A stretch of 64,000 nucleotides of DNA from Bacteroidales bacterium (GTDB taxonomy: Bacteria; Bacteroidota; Bacteroidia; Bacteroidales; JAADGE01), in assembly GCA_021648725.1 (NCBI GenBank), contig JAKISF010000014.1, forward strand, positions 1 through 64,000, written 5' to 3'. The notes below the pieces were generated by a model. The model saw only the letters and a list, made by a program, of their open reading frames with translations. It did not search any database and was not told where the DNA came from. Shown one piece after another: positions 43,976-52,638 of this stretch. Positions within the stretch are counted from its first letter, which is position 1. Every line of letters starts with the position of its first letter. The position numbers were made by a program, and so were the translations under genes.

Positions 43976-44980
43976 ATGCGTAATAAATCTTTGTTGCTTA
44001 CTTTTTCTGTTATCATTTTAATTGTTTTCATTATTGCTGATATTTTAATAGGTTCAGTTTCCATTCCTGTTAAAGATTTTTTCAGTTTTTTTTCCGGAAA
44101 TACAATTAAGCCTGAGTATAAAACAATTATTACAGAATTTAGAATCCCGAAAGTAATTACCGCAATTATTGCAGGATTTGCTTTATCTGTTGCAGGACTC
44201 CAAATGCAAACAATTTTCAGAAACCCTCTTGCAGGTCCTTATGTTCTCGGCATAAGTTCGGGTGCAAGCTTAGGAGTAGCTTTATTATTATTAAGTCCTA
44301 TACCTTTTATGTTTAACTCCGGTATCGGAATGAGTTGGTTTACAAGCATATCGGCTTGGACAGGTGCCGGCTTGGTTTTAATATTAATTTTTATCGTATC
44401 GCTTCGTGTAAAAGATGTAATGACAATTTTAATAATAGGTGTTTTATTCGGAAGTGCAGTAAGTGCTTTGGTCAGTATTTTACAATACTTCGGAGACCAA
44501 GCACAATTAAAAACTTTTATTGTTTGGACAATGGGAAGTTTAAGCGGAGTTACAAATAATCAGTTAATTGTTCTTTTACCTTCCGTAATGATCGGGTTAT
44601 TAATTACAATCTTTTCATACAGAATTTTAAACATTTTATTACTTGGCGAAAACTATGCAAAAAGCTCAGGGCTGAACTTGACAGCTGCAAGAATACTGAT
44701 ATTTACAAGTACGGGAATATTAGCAGGCTCGGTTACCGCATTTTGCGGACCGATAGGATTTATCGGTATAATTGTTCCTCATATTACTCGAATGCTTTTT
44801 AAAACTGCCGATCATAAATTTTTAATTCCGGGCTCAGCCGTAATAGGTGCAATTTTAATACTTATAAGCGATATAATTTCACAACTTCCTGCACACAGCG
44901 GAACTTTACCTATTAATTCCGTAACGGCAATTATGGGAATCCCTGTTGTAATATATATCATTATTAAAAATAAAATATAA
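43976..44980 (+). CDS. FecCD/BtuC-type ABC transporter permease
   Basis: The 334-residue permease has about ten membrane helices and family motifs: LRIPKVI-type FRIPKVITAIIAGFALSVAG, MQTIFRNPLAGPYVLGISSGAS, WTMGSLSG, and VTAFCGPIGFIGIIVPHITRML, the contact loop for the ATPase. It should import a ferric siderophore, haem or vitamin B12. No ATPase or binding-protein gene lies next to it, so partner genes are elsewhere. It sits 18 bp after the small membrane protein. Confidence 0.92.
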   Translation: MRNKSLLLTFSVIILIVFIIADILIGSVSIPVKDFFSFFSGNTIKPEYKTIITEFRIPKVITAIIAGFALSVAGLQMQTIFRNPLAGPYVLGISSGASLGVALLLLSPIPFMFNSGIGMSWFTSISAWTGAGLVLILIFIVSLRVKDVMTILIIGVLFGSAVSALVSILQYFGDQAQLKTFIVWTMGSLSGVTNNQLIVLLPSVMIGLLITIFSYRILNILLLGENYAKSSGLNLTAARILIFTSTGILAGSVTAFCGPIGFIGIIVPHITRMLFKTADHKFLIPGSAVIGAILILISDIISQLPAHSGTLPINSVTAIMGIPVVIYIIIKNKI

Positions 44981-45009
44981 TAAAAGTGTTTTTTAACTTT
45001 TCCATATTT

Positions 45010-45039
45010 TTTGAAATCCTTAAAATAATAGTAAGTTTG
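45010..45039 (+). promoter_or_regulatory. Distal promoter candidate of the DUF1573 gene
   Basis: TTTG (45010-45013), an 18-base spacer and TAAGTTTG (45032-45039) fit the Bacteroidetes pattern. Together with the box at 45125 it suggests two start points in this 238-bp leader. Confidence 0.5.
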
Positions 45040-45124
45040 CATCGTTTAATAGTTATCACAAAAAATAAATTATGAATAATCCGTGATAAATTAAGTAAAG
45101 CCGACCCAACTATTGTAAAATGAT

Positions 45125-45132
45125 TATATTTG
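45125..45132 (+). promoter_or_regulatory. Proximal -7 box candidate of the DUF1573 gene
   Basis: TATATTTG, 86 bp before the ATG at 45219. The closest upstream TTG is too near (9 bases), so only the -7 element is supported. Confidence 0.35.
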
Positions 45133-45218
45133 TAAGTTGCGTTTATTCAGTAATAAAACAGATATAATATAACAAAACTTCATTTTTTTCAATTTATTTA
45201 ACTACAAAAATCAGACAG

Positions 45219-46370
45219 ATGAATAAAATCAATTTACTTTTTTCATTCATATTCATATTTACAAGCAGTATTTTTGCTCAAACCGTTGAACCGAATATGA
45301 CTTTTGAAACCGAAAAACATGATTTCGGAAAAATAAAAGAATCAGGCGGAAATGTAGAATTTCAATTCACTTTTACTAATTTAGGTTCGAAACCTATTGT
45401 TATTAATGACGTTAAATCAACATGCGGCTGCACAACTCCTTCGTGGAGCAAAAAACCGATTGCACCCGGGGAGAAAGGTTATATTAAAACTGTTTTTAAT
45501 CCTTATAACCGCCCCGGAGTTTTTCACAAATCTGTAACTGTTAATTCAAACGCAAAAAACAGCCCGGTAACTTTACATATTTCAGGAGAAGTAATTCCTA
45601 AATCACAAGATATTGCTGATGAATACCGCTACCAAATCGGGCCCGTTAAATTGAAAAAGAACAATGTCCATTTTTCTGAAATTTATAATACCGAAACAAA
45701 GAAAGATAAAATTGAAATTATTAACGTAAGCAAAGAAACCGTAAAAATAGGATTTAACGAAAAAAGAAGAATGCCTGCACACCTTACGGTTATTTGCAAA
45801 CCCGAAACATTAGCTCCGAACCAAAAAGGTGTTATATTTTTCACTTATGATGCTTCTAAAAAAAACGATTGGGGATATGTTTATGACAGAATTTATTTGA
45901 ACTTTAACGGTAATAATGATTCCAAAAATCGAATGAACGTAAGTGCAATAATCAAAGAAAAATTCAGCCAAGATATGATTGACAATCCTCCTGTTTTTAC
46001 CCCTATAGGTAATAAAACTTATGATTTCGGGAAAATTAAACAAGGGGAAACAGTTGAACATATTTTTACATTTAAAAATACAGGTAAAAATGATTTGATT
46101 ATAAGAAAAACAAAAGCAAGTTGCGGGTGCACAGCTGTCCAACTCGGAGATAAAGTCGTGAAACCGGGAGAAGAAAGCAGCATTAAAGCAATATTTAATT
46201 CAAGAGGAAAAAGAGGAAATCAACATAAATCAATAACTGTTACTACGAATATTCCGGATGTTGAAGGACAACCGAAAAGATCTCAAATTATTTTAATGGT
46301 AAAAGGAATTATCGAAGTTCCGGAAACAGGAAATAACAATACAGTAAAAAAAGGTGTAAAAAATAAGTAA
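45219..46370 (+). CDS. Secreted protein with two DUF1573 domains
   Basis: A signal peptide (ending SSIFAQ, residue 21) is followed by two DUF1573 Ig-like domains, about residues 30-130 and 265-365. Both have the signature H-D-F-G-K-I / Y-D-F-G-K-I start, a CGC motif (KSTCGCTTP and KASCGCTAV) and an ending KSVTVNSNA or KSITVTTNI. The middle section (135-260) is a weaker third beta domain. DUF1573 proteins are common in Bacteroidetes envelopes; their function is unknown. Single gene ending at a strong bidirectional terminator. Confidence 0.88.
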   Translation: MNKINLLFSFIFIFTSSIFAQTVEPNMTFETEKHDFGKIKESGGNVEFQFTFTNLGSKPIVINDVKSTCGCTTPSWSKKPIAPGEKGYIKTVFNPYNRPGVFHKSVTVNSNAKNSPVTLHISGEVIPKSQDIADEYRYQIGPVKLKKNNVHFSEIYNTETKKDKIEIINVSKETVKIGFNEKRRMPAHLTVICKPETLAPNQKGVIFFTYDASKKNDWGYVYDRIYLNFNGNNDSKNRMNVSAIIKEKFSQDMIDNPPVFTPIGNKTYDFGKIKQGETVEHIFTFKNTGKNDLIIRKTKASCGCTAVQLGDKVVKPGEESSIKAIFNSRGKRGNQHKSITVTTNIPDVEGQPKRSQIILMVKGIIEVPETGNNNTVKKGVKNK

Positions 46371-46392
46371 GTCTTTAATAAAATACCATACT

Positions 46393-46429
46393 AAAAAAAC
46401 CTGCTTAAAAATTTAAGCAGGTTTTTTTT
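46393..46429. terminator. Bidirectional terminator
   Basis: CCTGCTTAAA pairs with TTTAAGCAGG across a 2-nt centre, flanked by seven A on one side and at least seven T on the other. It serves the convergent DUF1573 and dnaN genes. Confidence 0.87.
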
Positions 46430-46446
46430 ATTTGAATTTATGCCGG

Positions 46447-47577
46447 CTAGGAATTAATCATCATCGGCATTAACAGCATTAAAACATCTTCGTGCTCCGA
46501 ATCAGATTCGAAAGGCAACATAATCCCTGCTTTTGAAGGATCAGACATTTCAAGAACAACTTCTTGCGACCCCATATTTGCAATAATTTCAGAAAGAAAC
46601 ACAGATTTAAATCCTATCTCCATATCATCACCTTCATATTGACATGTTAAACGTTCATGTGCCGAAATAGAAAAATCGATATCTTGTGCTGAAACCGTAA
46701 TTTCATTAGCTGTTAAATGCAGTTTTATTAAATTACTTGCTTGGTTTGAGAATACCGAAACTCTTTTTACGGTATTATACAAATCTGCTCTGTTTATAAT
46801 TAATTTATTCGGGTTTTCCGTAGGAATTACCGATTCGTAATTCGGAAATTTGCCCTCTGTTAATCTACAAATTAATTTAAATCCTAAAAATGTAAAAACT
46901 GCATTTTTTTCATCAAATTCAACAGTAACATCTTCGTCAATGCCGGACAATAAACCCTTTAATAAATTTGCAGGTTTTTTAGGAAGAATAAAAGATGATT
47001 CACCGTCTGCATTTGCATCTGTTCTTTTGTATCTTACTAATTTATGCGAATCCGAAGCAACAAAAGTTATGTCTTTATCTGTCATTGAAAAATAAATACC
47101 GTTCATTACGGGGCGAAGTTCGTCATTTGCCGTTGCAAAAATTGTTTTGCTTATTCCTGTGTCTAAAATATCAGATTTTATAACAAACTTAATTGTTGCG
47201 TCTTTTACTAACTCAGGAAATTGAGGATATTCATCTGCCGGAGAGCCGACAATACTAAACTTACCGTTTTCCGATAAAATTGTAACCGCCAAACTTTCTA
47301 AATCAAACTCAAATGTAAGAGGTTGTTCCGGAAATTCTCTTAAAATATCTAATAATCTTTTTGCCTCCAAAGCAACTCTTCCGTCTCCGTCGCTGTTTTC
47401 AAGCGAAAGACTTGTTATTAAAGTCGATTCTAAGTCTGAAGCCGTAATCGTTAATTCTCTGCTTTTTAGGTCAAATAAAAAGCTGTCTAATATCGGAATC
47501 GTAGATTTTCCGCTTATTGCTTTGCTTACACTTTGAAGGTGTGATAATAATTCTGAACTGGAAACAATAAATTTCAT
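46447..47577 (-). CDS. dnaN: DNA polymerase III sliding clamp (beta subunit)
   Basis: 376 residues, the normal size, with three clamp domains. Landmarks are MKFIVSSSELLSHLQSVSKAI, FKLICRLTEGKFPNYESVIP and the C-terminal MLLMPMMI, matching the family's LPM end. The dimeric ring holds the polymerase on DNA. It stands alone here, without dnaA or recF, which is common in Bacteroidetes. Confidence 0.96.
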   Translation of the reverse strand: MKFIVSSSELLSHLQSVSKAISGKSTIPILDSFLFDLKSRELTITASDLESTLITSLSLENSDGDGRVALEAKRLLDILREFPEQPLTFEFDLESLAVTILSENGKFSIVGSPADEYPQFPELVKDATIKFVIKSDILDTGISKTIFATANDELRPVMNGIYFSMTDKDITFVASDSHKLVRYKRTDANADGESSFILPKKPANLLKGLLSGIDEDVTVEFDEKNAVFTFLGFKLICRLTEGKFPNYESVIPTENPNKLIINRADLYNTVKRVSVFSNQASNLIKLHLTANEITVSAQDIDFSISAHERLTCQYEGDDMEIGFKSVFLSEIIANMGSQEVVLEMSDPSKAGIMLPFESDSEHEDVLMLLMPMMINS

Positions 47578-47785
47578 TGATATAGTTTTTTATTAATCTT
47601 TTGAATAGTCCGCTAAAATAGACAATTTTATATTACAAAACAATATGACCGCAAAGCTTTTTTTAATTTTTCTTATTGACATTTAATAATTTACTTCTTA
47701 ACAGTTATTTAACATGATACTAACATCTATTTAACAATCTCTGGTATAATTTGTCGAAAACAGTGTTTTTAAATGAAAAAGTAAC

Positions 47786-48358
47786 TTAACAGGAAAGCCA
47801 ATTTTCAATAATATTTTGTCCGTATTTTGTCATAATTGATTCCGGATGAAACTGAATACCTTTAATATCATATTCTTTATGACTTATTCCCATTATTATA
47901 TTTCTTTGAGAAATTGCGGTAATTTTTAAATCTGTATCTTTTAAATCTTTATAAACTGCCCAAGAATGATACAGCCCGACTTCGATTCTTTCGGGCAAAC
48001 CCGTGAAAATAACTTCATCGCTGTCAATTATATGTGCATTGGCTTTAATACCGTGATATACTTTTTCAAGATTATAAAGTTCGGCACCGAAAAACTCGGC
48101 AATCCCTTGCATTCCCAAACATATTCCGAGAATTGATTTAGTTTTATGATATTTTGCAATTATTTCCGGAAGTTTCCCTGCATTTTCGGGTAAACCCGGA
48201 CCGGGAGAAATTAAAATTTTATCAAATTCGGAAATTTCTCCTATTTTTACAATATCATTTTTTATTATTTGAAAGTTACACATAGTACTCTCATCAAGCA
48301 ATTGTGCTAAATTATAAGTAAATGAATCGTAATTGTCTATTAATAAAACTTTTTTCAT
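47786..48358 (-). CDS. pabA: Aminodeoxychorismate/anthranilate synthase glutamine amidotransferase
   Basis: A 190-residue class I glutaminase giving ammonia to the partner synthase. It has LIDNYDSFTYNL at the start, ISPGPGLPENAG, the catalytic Cys in GICLGMQGIAEFFG, YHSWAV and the His/Glu pair in GIQFHPESIMT. Because the adjacent divergent partner has the PMKGT motif of aminodeoxychorismate synthase, this is best called PabA; it could also serve anthranilate synthase. Its start lies 36 bp from the pabB start on the opposite strand. Confidence 0.9.
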   Translation of the reverse strand: MKKVLLIDNYDSFTYNLAQLLDESTMCNFQIIKNDIVKIGEISEFDKILISPGPGLPENAGKLPEIIAKYHKTKSILGICLGMQGIAEFFGAELYNLEKVYHGIKANAHIIDSDEVIFTGLPERIEVGLYHSWAVYKDLKDTDLKITAISQRNIIMGISHKEYDIKGIQFHPESIMTKYGQNIIENWLSC

Positions 48359-48394
48359 ATTAAAACAATTGACAGAAATAGTGCCGTAAATCTA

Positions 48395-49333
48395 ATGAAT
48401 AAGCTCGGAAAAAACCAAGAAGCTTTTTTATTCATTATTGATTTTGAATTTAATAACGCTGTTATTCTGACAAAAGATTTTTTAGACCCTTACAAAATTA
48501 AGTTTTCTTTTAACAAATTTTCAAACAGCAAACAAAAAATTAAAAAAAAGAATATCGATTTTAAGAAATTCCCGACATCATTATACAATTTCCAAATTGC
48601 TTACGATAAAGTACAAAAAGAAATAAATGCAGGCAACACTTATCTTCTTAATTTATCCTTTCCCGCAAAAATAGAAACAAATCTTGGACTAAAAGATATT
48701 TTCCGTCACAGCAAAGCTAAGTATAAACTATATTTTAATGGGGAATTTGTTGTTTTTTCGCCCGAAACATTTATTAAAATACAAAACAATAAAATATTTT
48801 CGTATCCGATGAAAGGAACAATTGATGCCGATATTCCGAATGCCGAACTGAAAATTTTAAGCGACAGAAAAGAATCAGCCGAGCACAATACAATTGTAGA
48901 TTTAATCCGTAATGACTTGAATATGATTGCAAAAAATGTAAAAGTTGAAAAATTTCGTTATATTGATAAGATACAAACTAATCAGAAAAATTTATTGCAA
49001 GTAAGTTCTGAAATCAGCGGTAATTTACCCGAAAATTATAATGAGCAAATCGGAAATATATTTGAGAAGTTACTGCCTGCAGGTTCAATAAGCGGTGCTC
49101 CGAAAAAGAAAACAATTGAAATTATAAAATATGTAGAAAATTACAGCCGAAATTTTTATACCGGTATTGCCGGTTATTTCGACGGAAAAAATTTAGACAG
49201 TTTTGTAATGATAAGATTTATAGAAAAGCAAGGAAATGAATTATTCTTTAAAAGCGGAGGCGGAATTACGAGTATGAGTAAACTTAAATCAGAGTACAGA
49301 GAGATGATTGATAAGATTTATATTCCGGTGTAA
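48395..49333 (+). CDS. pabB: Aminodeoxychorismate synthase component I
   Basis: The 312-residue chorismate-binding enzyme lacks most of the usual N-terminal domain (about 450 residues in Escherichia coli PabB), so it is mainly the catalytic core. It has FSYPMKGTIDAD, whose PxKGT Lys marks PabB rather than TrpE (PIAGT), EHNTIVDLIRNDLN, LPAGSISGAPKKKTIEII and RNFYTGIAGYFDG. With PabA it makes 4-amino-4-deoxychorismate for folate. A pabC lyase gene is not adjacent. Confidence 0.9.
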   Translation: MNKLGKNQEAFLFIIDFEFNNAVILTKDFLDPYKIKFSFNKFSNSKQKIKKKNIDFKKFPTSLYNFQIAYDKVQKEINAGNTYLLNLSFPAKIETNLGLKDIFRHSKAKYKLYFNGEFVVFSPETFIKIQNNKIFSYPMKGTIDADIPNAELKILSDRKESAEHNTIVDLIRNDLNMIAKNVKVEKFRYIDKIQTNQKNLLQVSSEISGNLPENYNEQIGNIFEKLLPAGSISGAPKKKTIEIIKYVENYSRNFYTGIAGYFDGKNLDSFVMIRFIEKQGNELFFKSGGGITSMSKLKSEYREMIDKIYIPV

Positions 49334-49666
49334 TAATTCAGCATTTCAGCAACTTTATAAGGACACTTACGAATATTTACGGATAAGTAAATTAAAAACT
49401 GCAATAACTTGTATTTTGTAATTAATTAAACGTTGTTCGGACTAAACTCCCCGATTAATTGCAATATTTAAATAATTTCGACAAAATTTTATTTAAACCT
49501 TTTCGGTTTTTATAAGTCGAACAGTATTTAAAAGTAAACACATGAAACACCATTCTAAATTTTAACACACGAGGTTGACCTAATGCACAAACAGAACCTT
49601 TCAGAATGACAAAATGCCCACACGCTGGTGTTCCTATGTGATAATTAAAAACAATAAAAAACACAC
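49334..49666. other. 333-bp intergenic region, no gene recognised
   Basis: A minus-strand frame (49455-49721) runs through part of this region and into the next gene, but its translation has no family look, so I leave it out. Small palindromes are visible (for example AGGTTGACCT near 49572). The upstream part is A/T-rich without a clear promoter. It could be decayed sequence. Confidence 0.4.
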
Positions 49667-52117
49667 ATGAAACAAATATTAATACTAGTATTCTTTTTTC
49701 AAATAACACAAATATTTGCACAAGGCGGGCATCCCGGAGGAGGAATGAACAGAGGAGATATGCCTAATGACGGAATTATCAGAGGAAAAGTTGTTGATGA
49801 GCAAACAAATAAATCAGTAAAATTTGCGAATGCCGCATTATTCAGTATGCGTGATTCTTCGGTTGTTGCAGGAGCTGTTTGTGATGAAGAAGGAAATTTT
49901 GAATTGAGCGAACTTAAATACGGAAGATATTATTTAATTGTTGACTTTATCGGCTATTATAAAAAAACAATTTCAGATTTGAAAGTTCATCCGAGAAATA
50001 AAACAAGCGATTTAGGAACAGTTTTATTGAAACAATCTGCCGAAAACATTGAAGAAGTTGAAATAATAGGAGAACGTAATTTTGTTGAGTATAAAATTGA
50101 CAGAAAAGTTTTAAATATCAGCAAAAATATAAACGCAACCGGAGAAACAATTATTGAAGCTTTGGAAAATGCACCTTCAATACAAGTTGATATTGACGGA
50201 AATGTTACAATGCGAGGAAGTTCAAATTTCATAGTATTAATTGACGGAAAACCTACCGTTTTAGATGCAAATGATATTTTACGCCAAATTCCTGCCTCTT
50301 CGGTAGAGAATATTGAGATTATTACAAACCCTTCCGTAAAATATGACCCCGACGGTACAACCGGCATTATTAACATTATAATGAAAAAAGGCAAGAAAAG
50401 CGGTTTCAGCGGTGTTGTTAATACTTCCGTAGGAACAGGCGATAAATATTCAGCTGATTTTCTGTTTAATTACAGAGCAAAAAAAGTAAATTATTATATA
50501 GGAGCAAATTACGGCGACCGAACTTTTTCAGGAACCGGAAGTTCTTTGCGTGAAACATATTTAAATGATTCAACATACTTTTTAAGTTCCGTTTCCGAAA
50601 GAAGCCATCAAAGAAATTATTATTCGGTTAAAGGCGGTGTTGATTTATTTTTAAACGATAAAAACACTGTTTCATTTTCCGGCAAATACGGGTATTTCGG
50701 TTTCGGAATGGAAAGAAATTCAAAAAATTATGATTATACTTTTCCTGTTTCCGAAAATATTTATTCGTTTAACGAAGGAACTTTTACGATAGGCGGTGAC
50801 TTTTACAGTTTAAATTTTGATTATACTCATAAATTCAACAAAAAAGGTCATGAAATTACCGTATTAACACAATATTCATCAAGAAGCGGCGGAATTGAAA
50901 ATATTGTTATTGAGAATGCCACTAATGAAGATTTTACAAATACATTTAGTTACGAAAAATATAAAACCTTCCAAGACAGAGGGCGAAATGTATTAACCTT
51001 AAAGGTAGATTATACATACCCGGTTAATGAAAAAATGAAATTTGAAACCGGCTACCAATCAAGAATAAGAGATGCATCCGGGAATTACATACTTGAAGAT
51101 TATATTTCGGGAGATTGGGTTTTAGATGAAACTTACAGCAACGAATTAATTTTTACAAGAAATATTCATTCTTTATATTCTTCTTTGTCGGGAGAACTTC
51201 TCGGATTACAATATATGTTAGGATTAAGGGGCGAATATACCGACCGATTAATTGAACAAATTACAAGCGGCGAAAGTTACCCTTTGCAACGATTTGATTT
51301 TTTTCCGAGCGTTCATTTAACAAAAGAACTTTCAAAAACCCAACAAATTCAGGCATCATACAGCAAACGAGTAAATCGCCCGAGACATTGGTACATGAAT
51401 CCTTTTCCCGGATATTCAGATGCTTATTCCGAAAGAGTCGGAAATCCGGCATTGCTTCCGGAGTATATTGATTCTTATGAATTATCGTTCAATAAACGAA
51501 TTAAAAAGTCGTTTTTCAATATTGAAGCATACTTCAGACAAACAAATAACAAAATTAATCGTGTGCAGGAACTTATGAATGACGGAAGAATATTAAATAC
51601 TTTTGATAATTTGGATAAAGAGTTTGCATACGGTTCTGAGCTTTCAGGTAATATTAATTTTTTTAGTTGGTGGATGCTGTATGCAAATGCAAATATTTAC
51701 AGGTACAACCTCGAAGGAGAAATTGCAGGAATTGAAACAGGCACAAAAAGTACAAATTATGATTTTCGTATAAACTCAACATTTATGTTTGCCAAAAACA
51801 GCAGATTGCAAATAACCGGAATGTATAATGCACCAAGCGTTACATCGCAGGGAACACGTGACGGTTTTTATTATTTCGGAGCTGCTTACAAGCATGAATT
51901 TTTCAAAAGAAAGTTATCCGTTACTTTTAATGTTCGAGATATGTTCAAAACCGCAAATTATATTTTTGATTCGGAAGGTGTAGGTTTTTCTTCACATGAT
52001 GAAATGTTGCGAGAAGCTCCCGTTTTTACTTTAAGCTTGAGTTACAAAATAAATAATTATAAACAAAAACGCGGGAACAGAGGAGACACGGAAGAAATGA
52101 ATGAAGGCGGAATGTAA
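49667..52117 (+). CDS. TonB-dependent receptor-type outer-membrane protein
   Basis: 816 residues: signal peptide (ending IFAQ, residue 19), a Gly-rich linker, a CarboxypepD_reg-like domain (about 37-115: GKVVDEQTNKSVKFANA and GNFELSELKYGRYYL), a plug domain (about 130-235: LENAPSIQVDIDGNVTMRGSS, LIDGKPTVLDAND, VENIEIITNPS) and a C-terminal 14-strand-type barrel (OMP_b-brl family), with strand ends such as FTLSLSYKINNYKQKRGN. It likely imports a substrate through the outer membrane or acts in export. No SusD partner is next to it, so it is not a standard polysaccharide locus. Confidence 0.9.
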   Translation: MKQILILVFFFQITQIFAQGGHPGGGMNRGDMPNDGIIRGKVVDEQTNKSVKFANAALFSMRDSSVVAGAVCDEEGNFELSELKYGRYYLIVDFIGYYKKTISDLKVHPRNKTSDLGTVLLKQSAENIEEVEIIGERNFVEYKIDRKVLNISKNINATGETIIEALENAPSIQVDIDGNVTMRGSSNFIVLIDGKPTVLDANDILRQIPASSVENIEIITNPSVKYDPDGTTGIINIIMKKGKKSGFSGVVNTSVGTGDKYSADFLFNYRAKKVNYYIGANYGDRTFSGTGSSLRETYLNDSTYFLSSVSERSHQRNYYSVKGGVDLFLNDKNTVSFSGKYGYFGFGMERNSKNYDYTFPVSENIYSFNEGTFTIGGDFYSLNFDYTHKFNKKGHEITVLTQYSSRSGGIENIVIENATNEDFTNTFSYEKYKTFQDRGRNVLTLKVDYTYPVNEKMKFETGYQSRIRDASGNYILEDYISGDWVLDETYSNELIFTRNIHSLYSSLSGELLGLQYMLGLRGEYTDRLIEQITSGESYPLQRFDFFPSVHLTKELSKTQQIQASYSKRVNRPRHWYMNPFPGYSDAYSERVGNPALLPEYIDSYELSFNKRIKKSFFNIEAYFRQTNNKINRVQELMNDGRILNTFDNLDKEFAYGSELSGNINFFSWWMLYANANIYRYNLEGEIAGIETGTKSTNYDFRINSTFMFAKNSRLQITGMYNAPSVTSQGTRDGFYYFGAAYKHEFFKRKLSVTFNVRDMFKTANYIFDSEGVGFSSHDEMLREAPVFTLSLSYKINNYKQKRGNRGDTEEMNEGGM

Positions 52118-52143
52118 ACTTGATAATCTGATTTCGATATAAA

Positions 52144-52500
52144 TTACACCATTGTAACCGGAACTTCAAAGGTAAAGCTTGAGCCTTTACCTTTTTCGGA
52201 TTTAAGTTGGGGCTTGCTGAAAAGCTCAGATGTGCGTCTATTTTGGATTTTGTGAGAAGTAGATGTATATAAATACTTCAAATTGAACAAAATACAAAAG
52301 AGATGTGCAACTGAGCAGCAAAAATTTGGTAGTTTTATTAAAATAAGTGCAAGGGGTTCAAGGTGTTTCATTCAGAAACCTTGCACTTTATCAAAAAAAC
52401 ACAAGCATAAAGTATTGAATTGCAGTACGTTTAGCGTTTTTCAGCAAGCCCTAAGATGTATTTTTCCTCCGAGAAGTTTAATATTTTTGACCATTAAACC
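52144..52500 (-). pseudogene. Remnant of a sensor histidine kinase C-terminus, split by an insertion
   Basis: Reading the minus strand and removing the inserted element together with one flank repeat restores GLMVKN-IKLLGGKIHL-KSEKGKGSSFTF-EVPVTMV and a stop at 52144-52146. This is the G2-box and C-terminal end of a histidine kinase ATP-binding domain (compare GLAISKACTELLGGKIW in the kinase at 36920). Upstream of it the frame has a shift and a stop, with only traces (TIRK near 52545), and no 5' part exists. The gene was evidently broken before or after the insertion. Confidence 0.75.
52203..52458. mobile_element. Small inverted-repeat insertion (MITE-like) with 7-bp flank repeats
   Basis: The element runs from 52210 to 52451 (242 bp). 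Its ends are perfect 14-bp inverted repeats, GGGCTTGCTGAAAA (52210-52223) and TTTTCAGCAAGCCC (52438-52451). The 7-base flanks are TAAGTTG (52203-52209) and TAAGATG (52452-52458), six of seven identical, like a target duplication. It contains no transposase frame; inside is an AAGTGCAAGG/CCTTGCACTT hairpin (52345-52354, 52379-52388). Its end sequence resembles termini of some DDE insertion sequences, though the family is not proven. Confidence 0.68.
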
Positions 52501-52638
52501 TTAAATTTCATAAGTTTTATCGGGCGATTAATTGTTTCCTTATTGTGAAAACTATAAAAAGTCACTAAGCAGCTAAATGCAGGTTGGTACAAATAGGCAA
52601 TTTAATGACTTTTCAGTAAAAATTATATTCCGGGAAGT

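Noticed and set aside
48395-49333. pabB as a truncated pseudogene
   Set aside because: It is short, but all catalytic motifs are present and in frame; short forms of this type are plausible.
49455-49721. 88-residue minus-strand frame before the outer-membrane receptor
   Set aside because: Overlaps the receptor's signal peptide and has no family look.
52144-52371. 75-residue minus-strand frame as an intact gene
   Set aside because: Only its last part is kinase-like; the rest is the inserted element, so it is a fragment.
52283-52504. 73-residue plus-strand frame
   Set aside because: Falls inside and across the small mobile element and the kinase remnant; no family.
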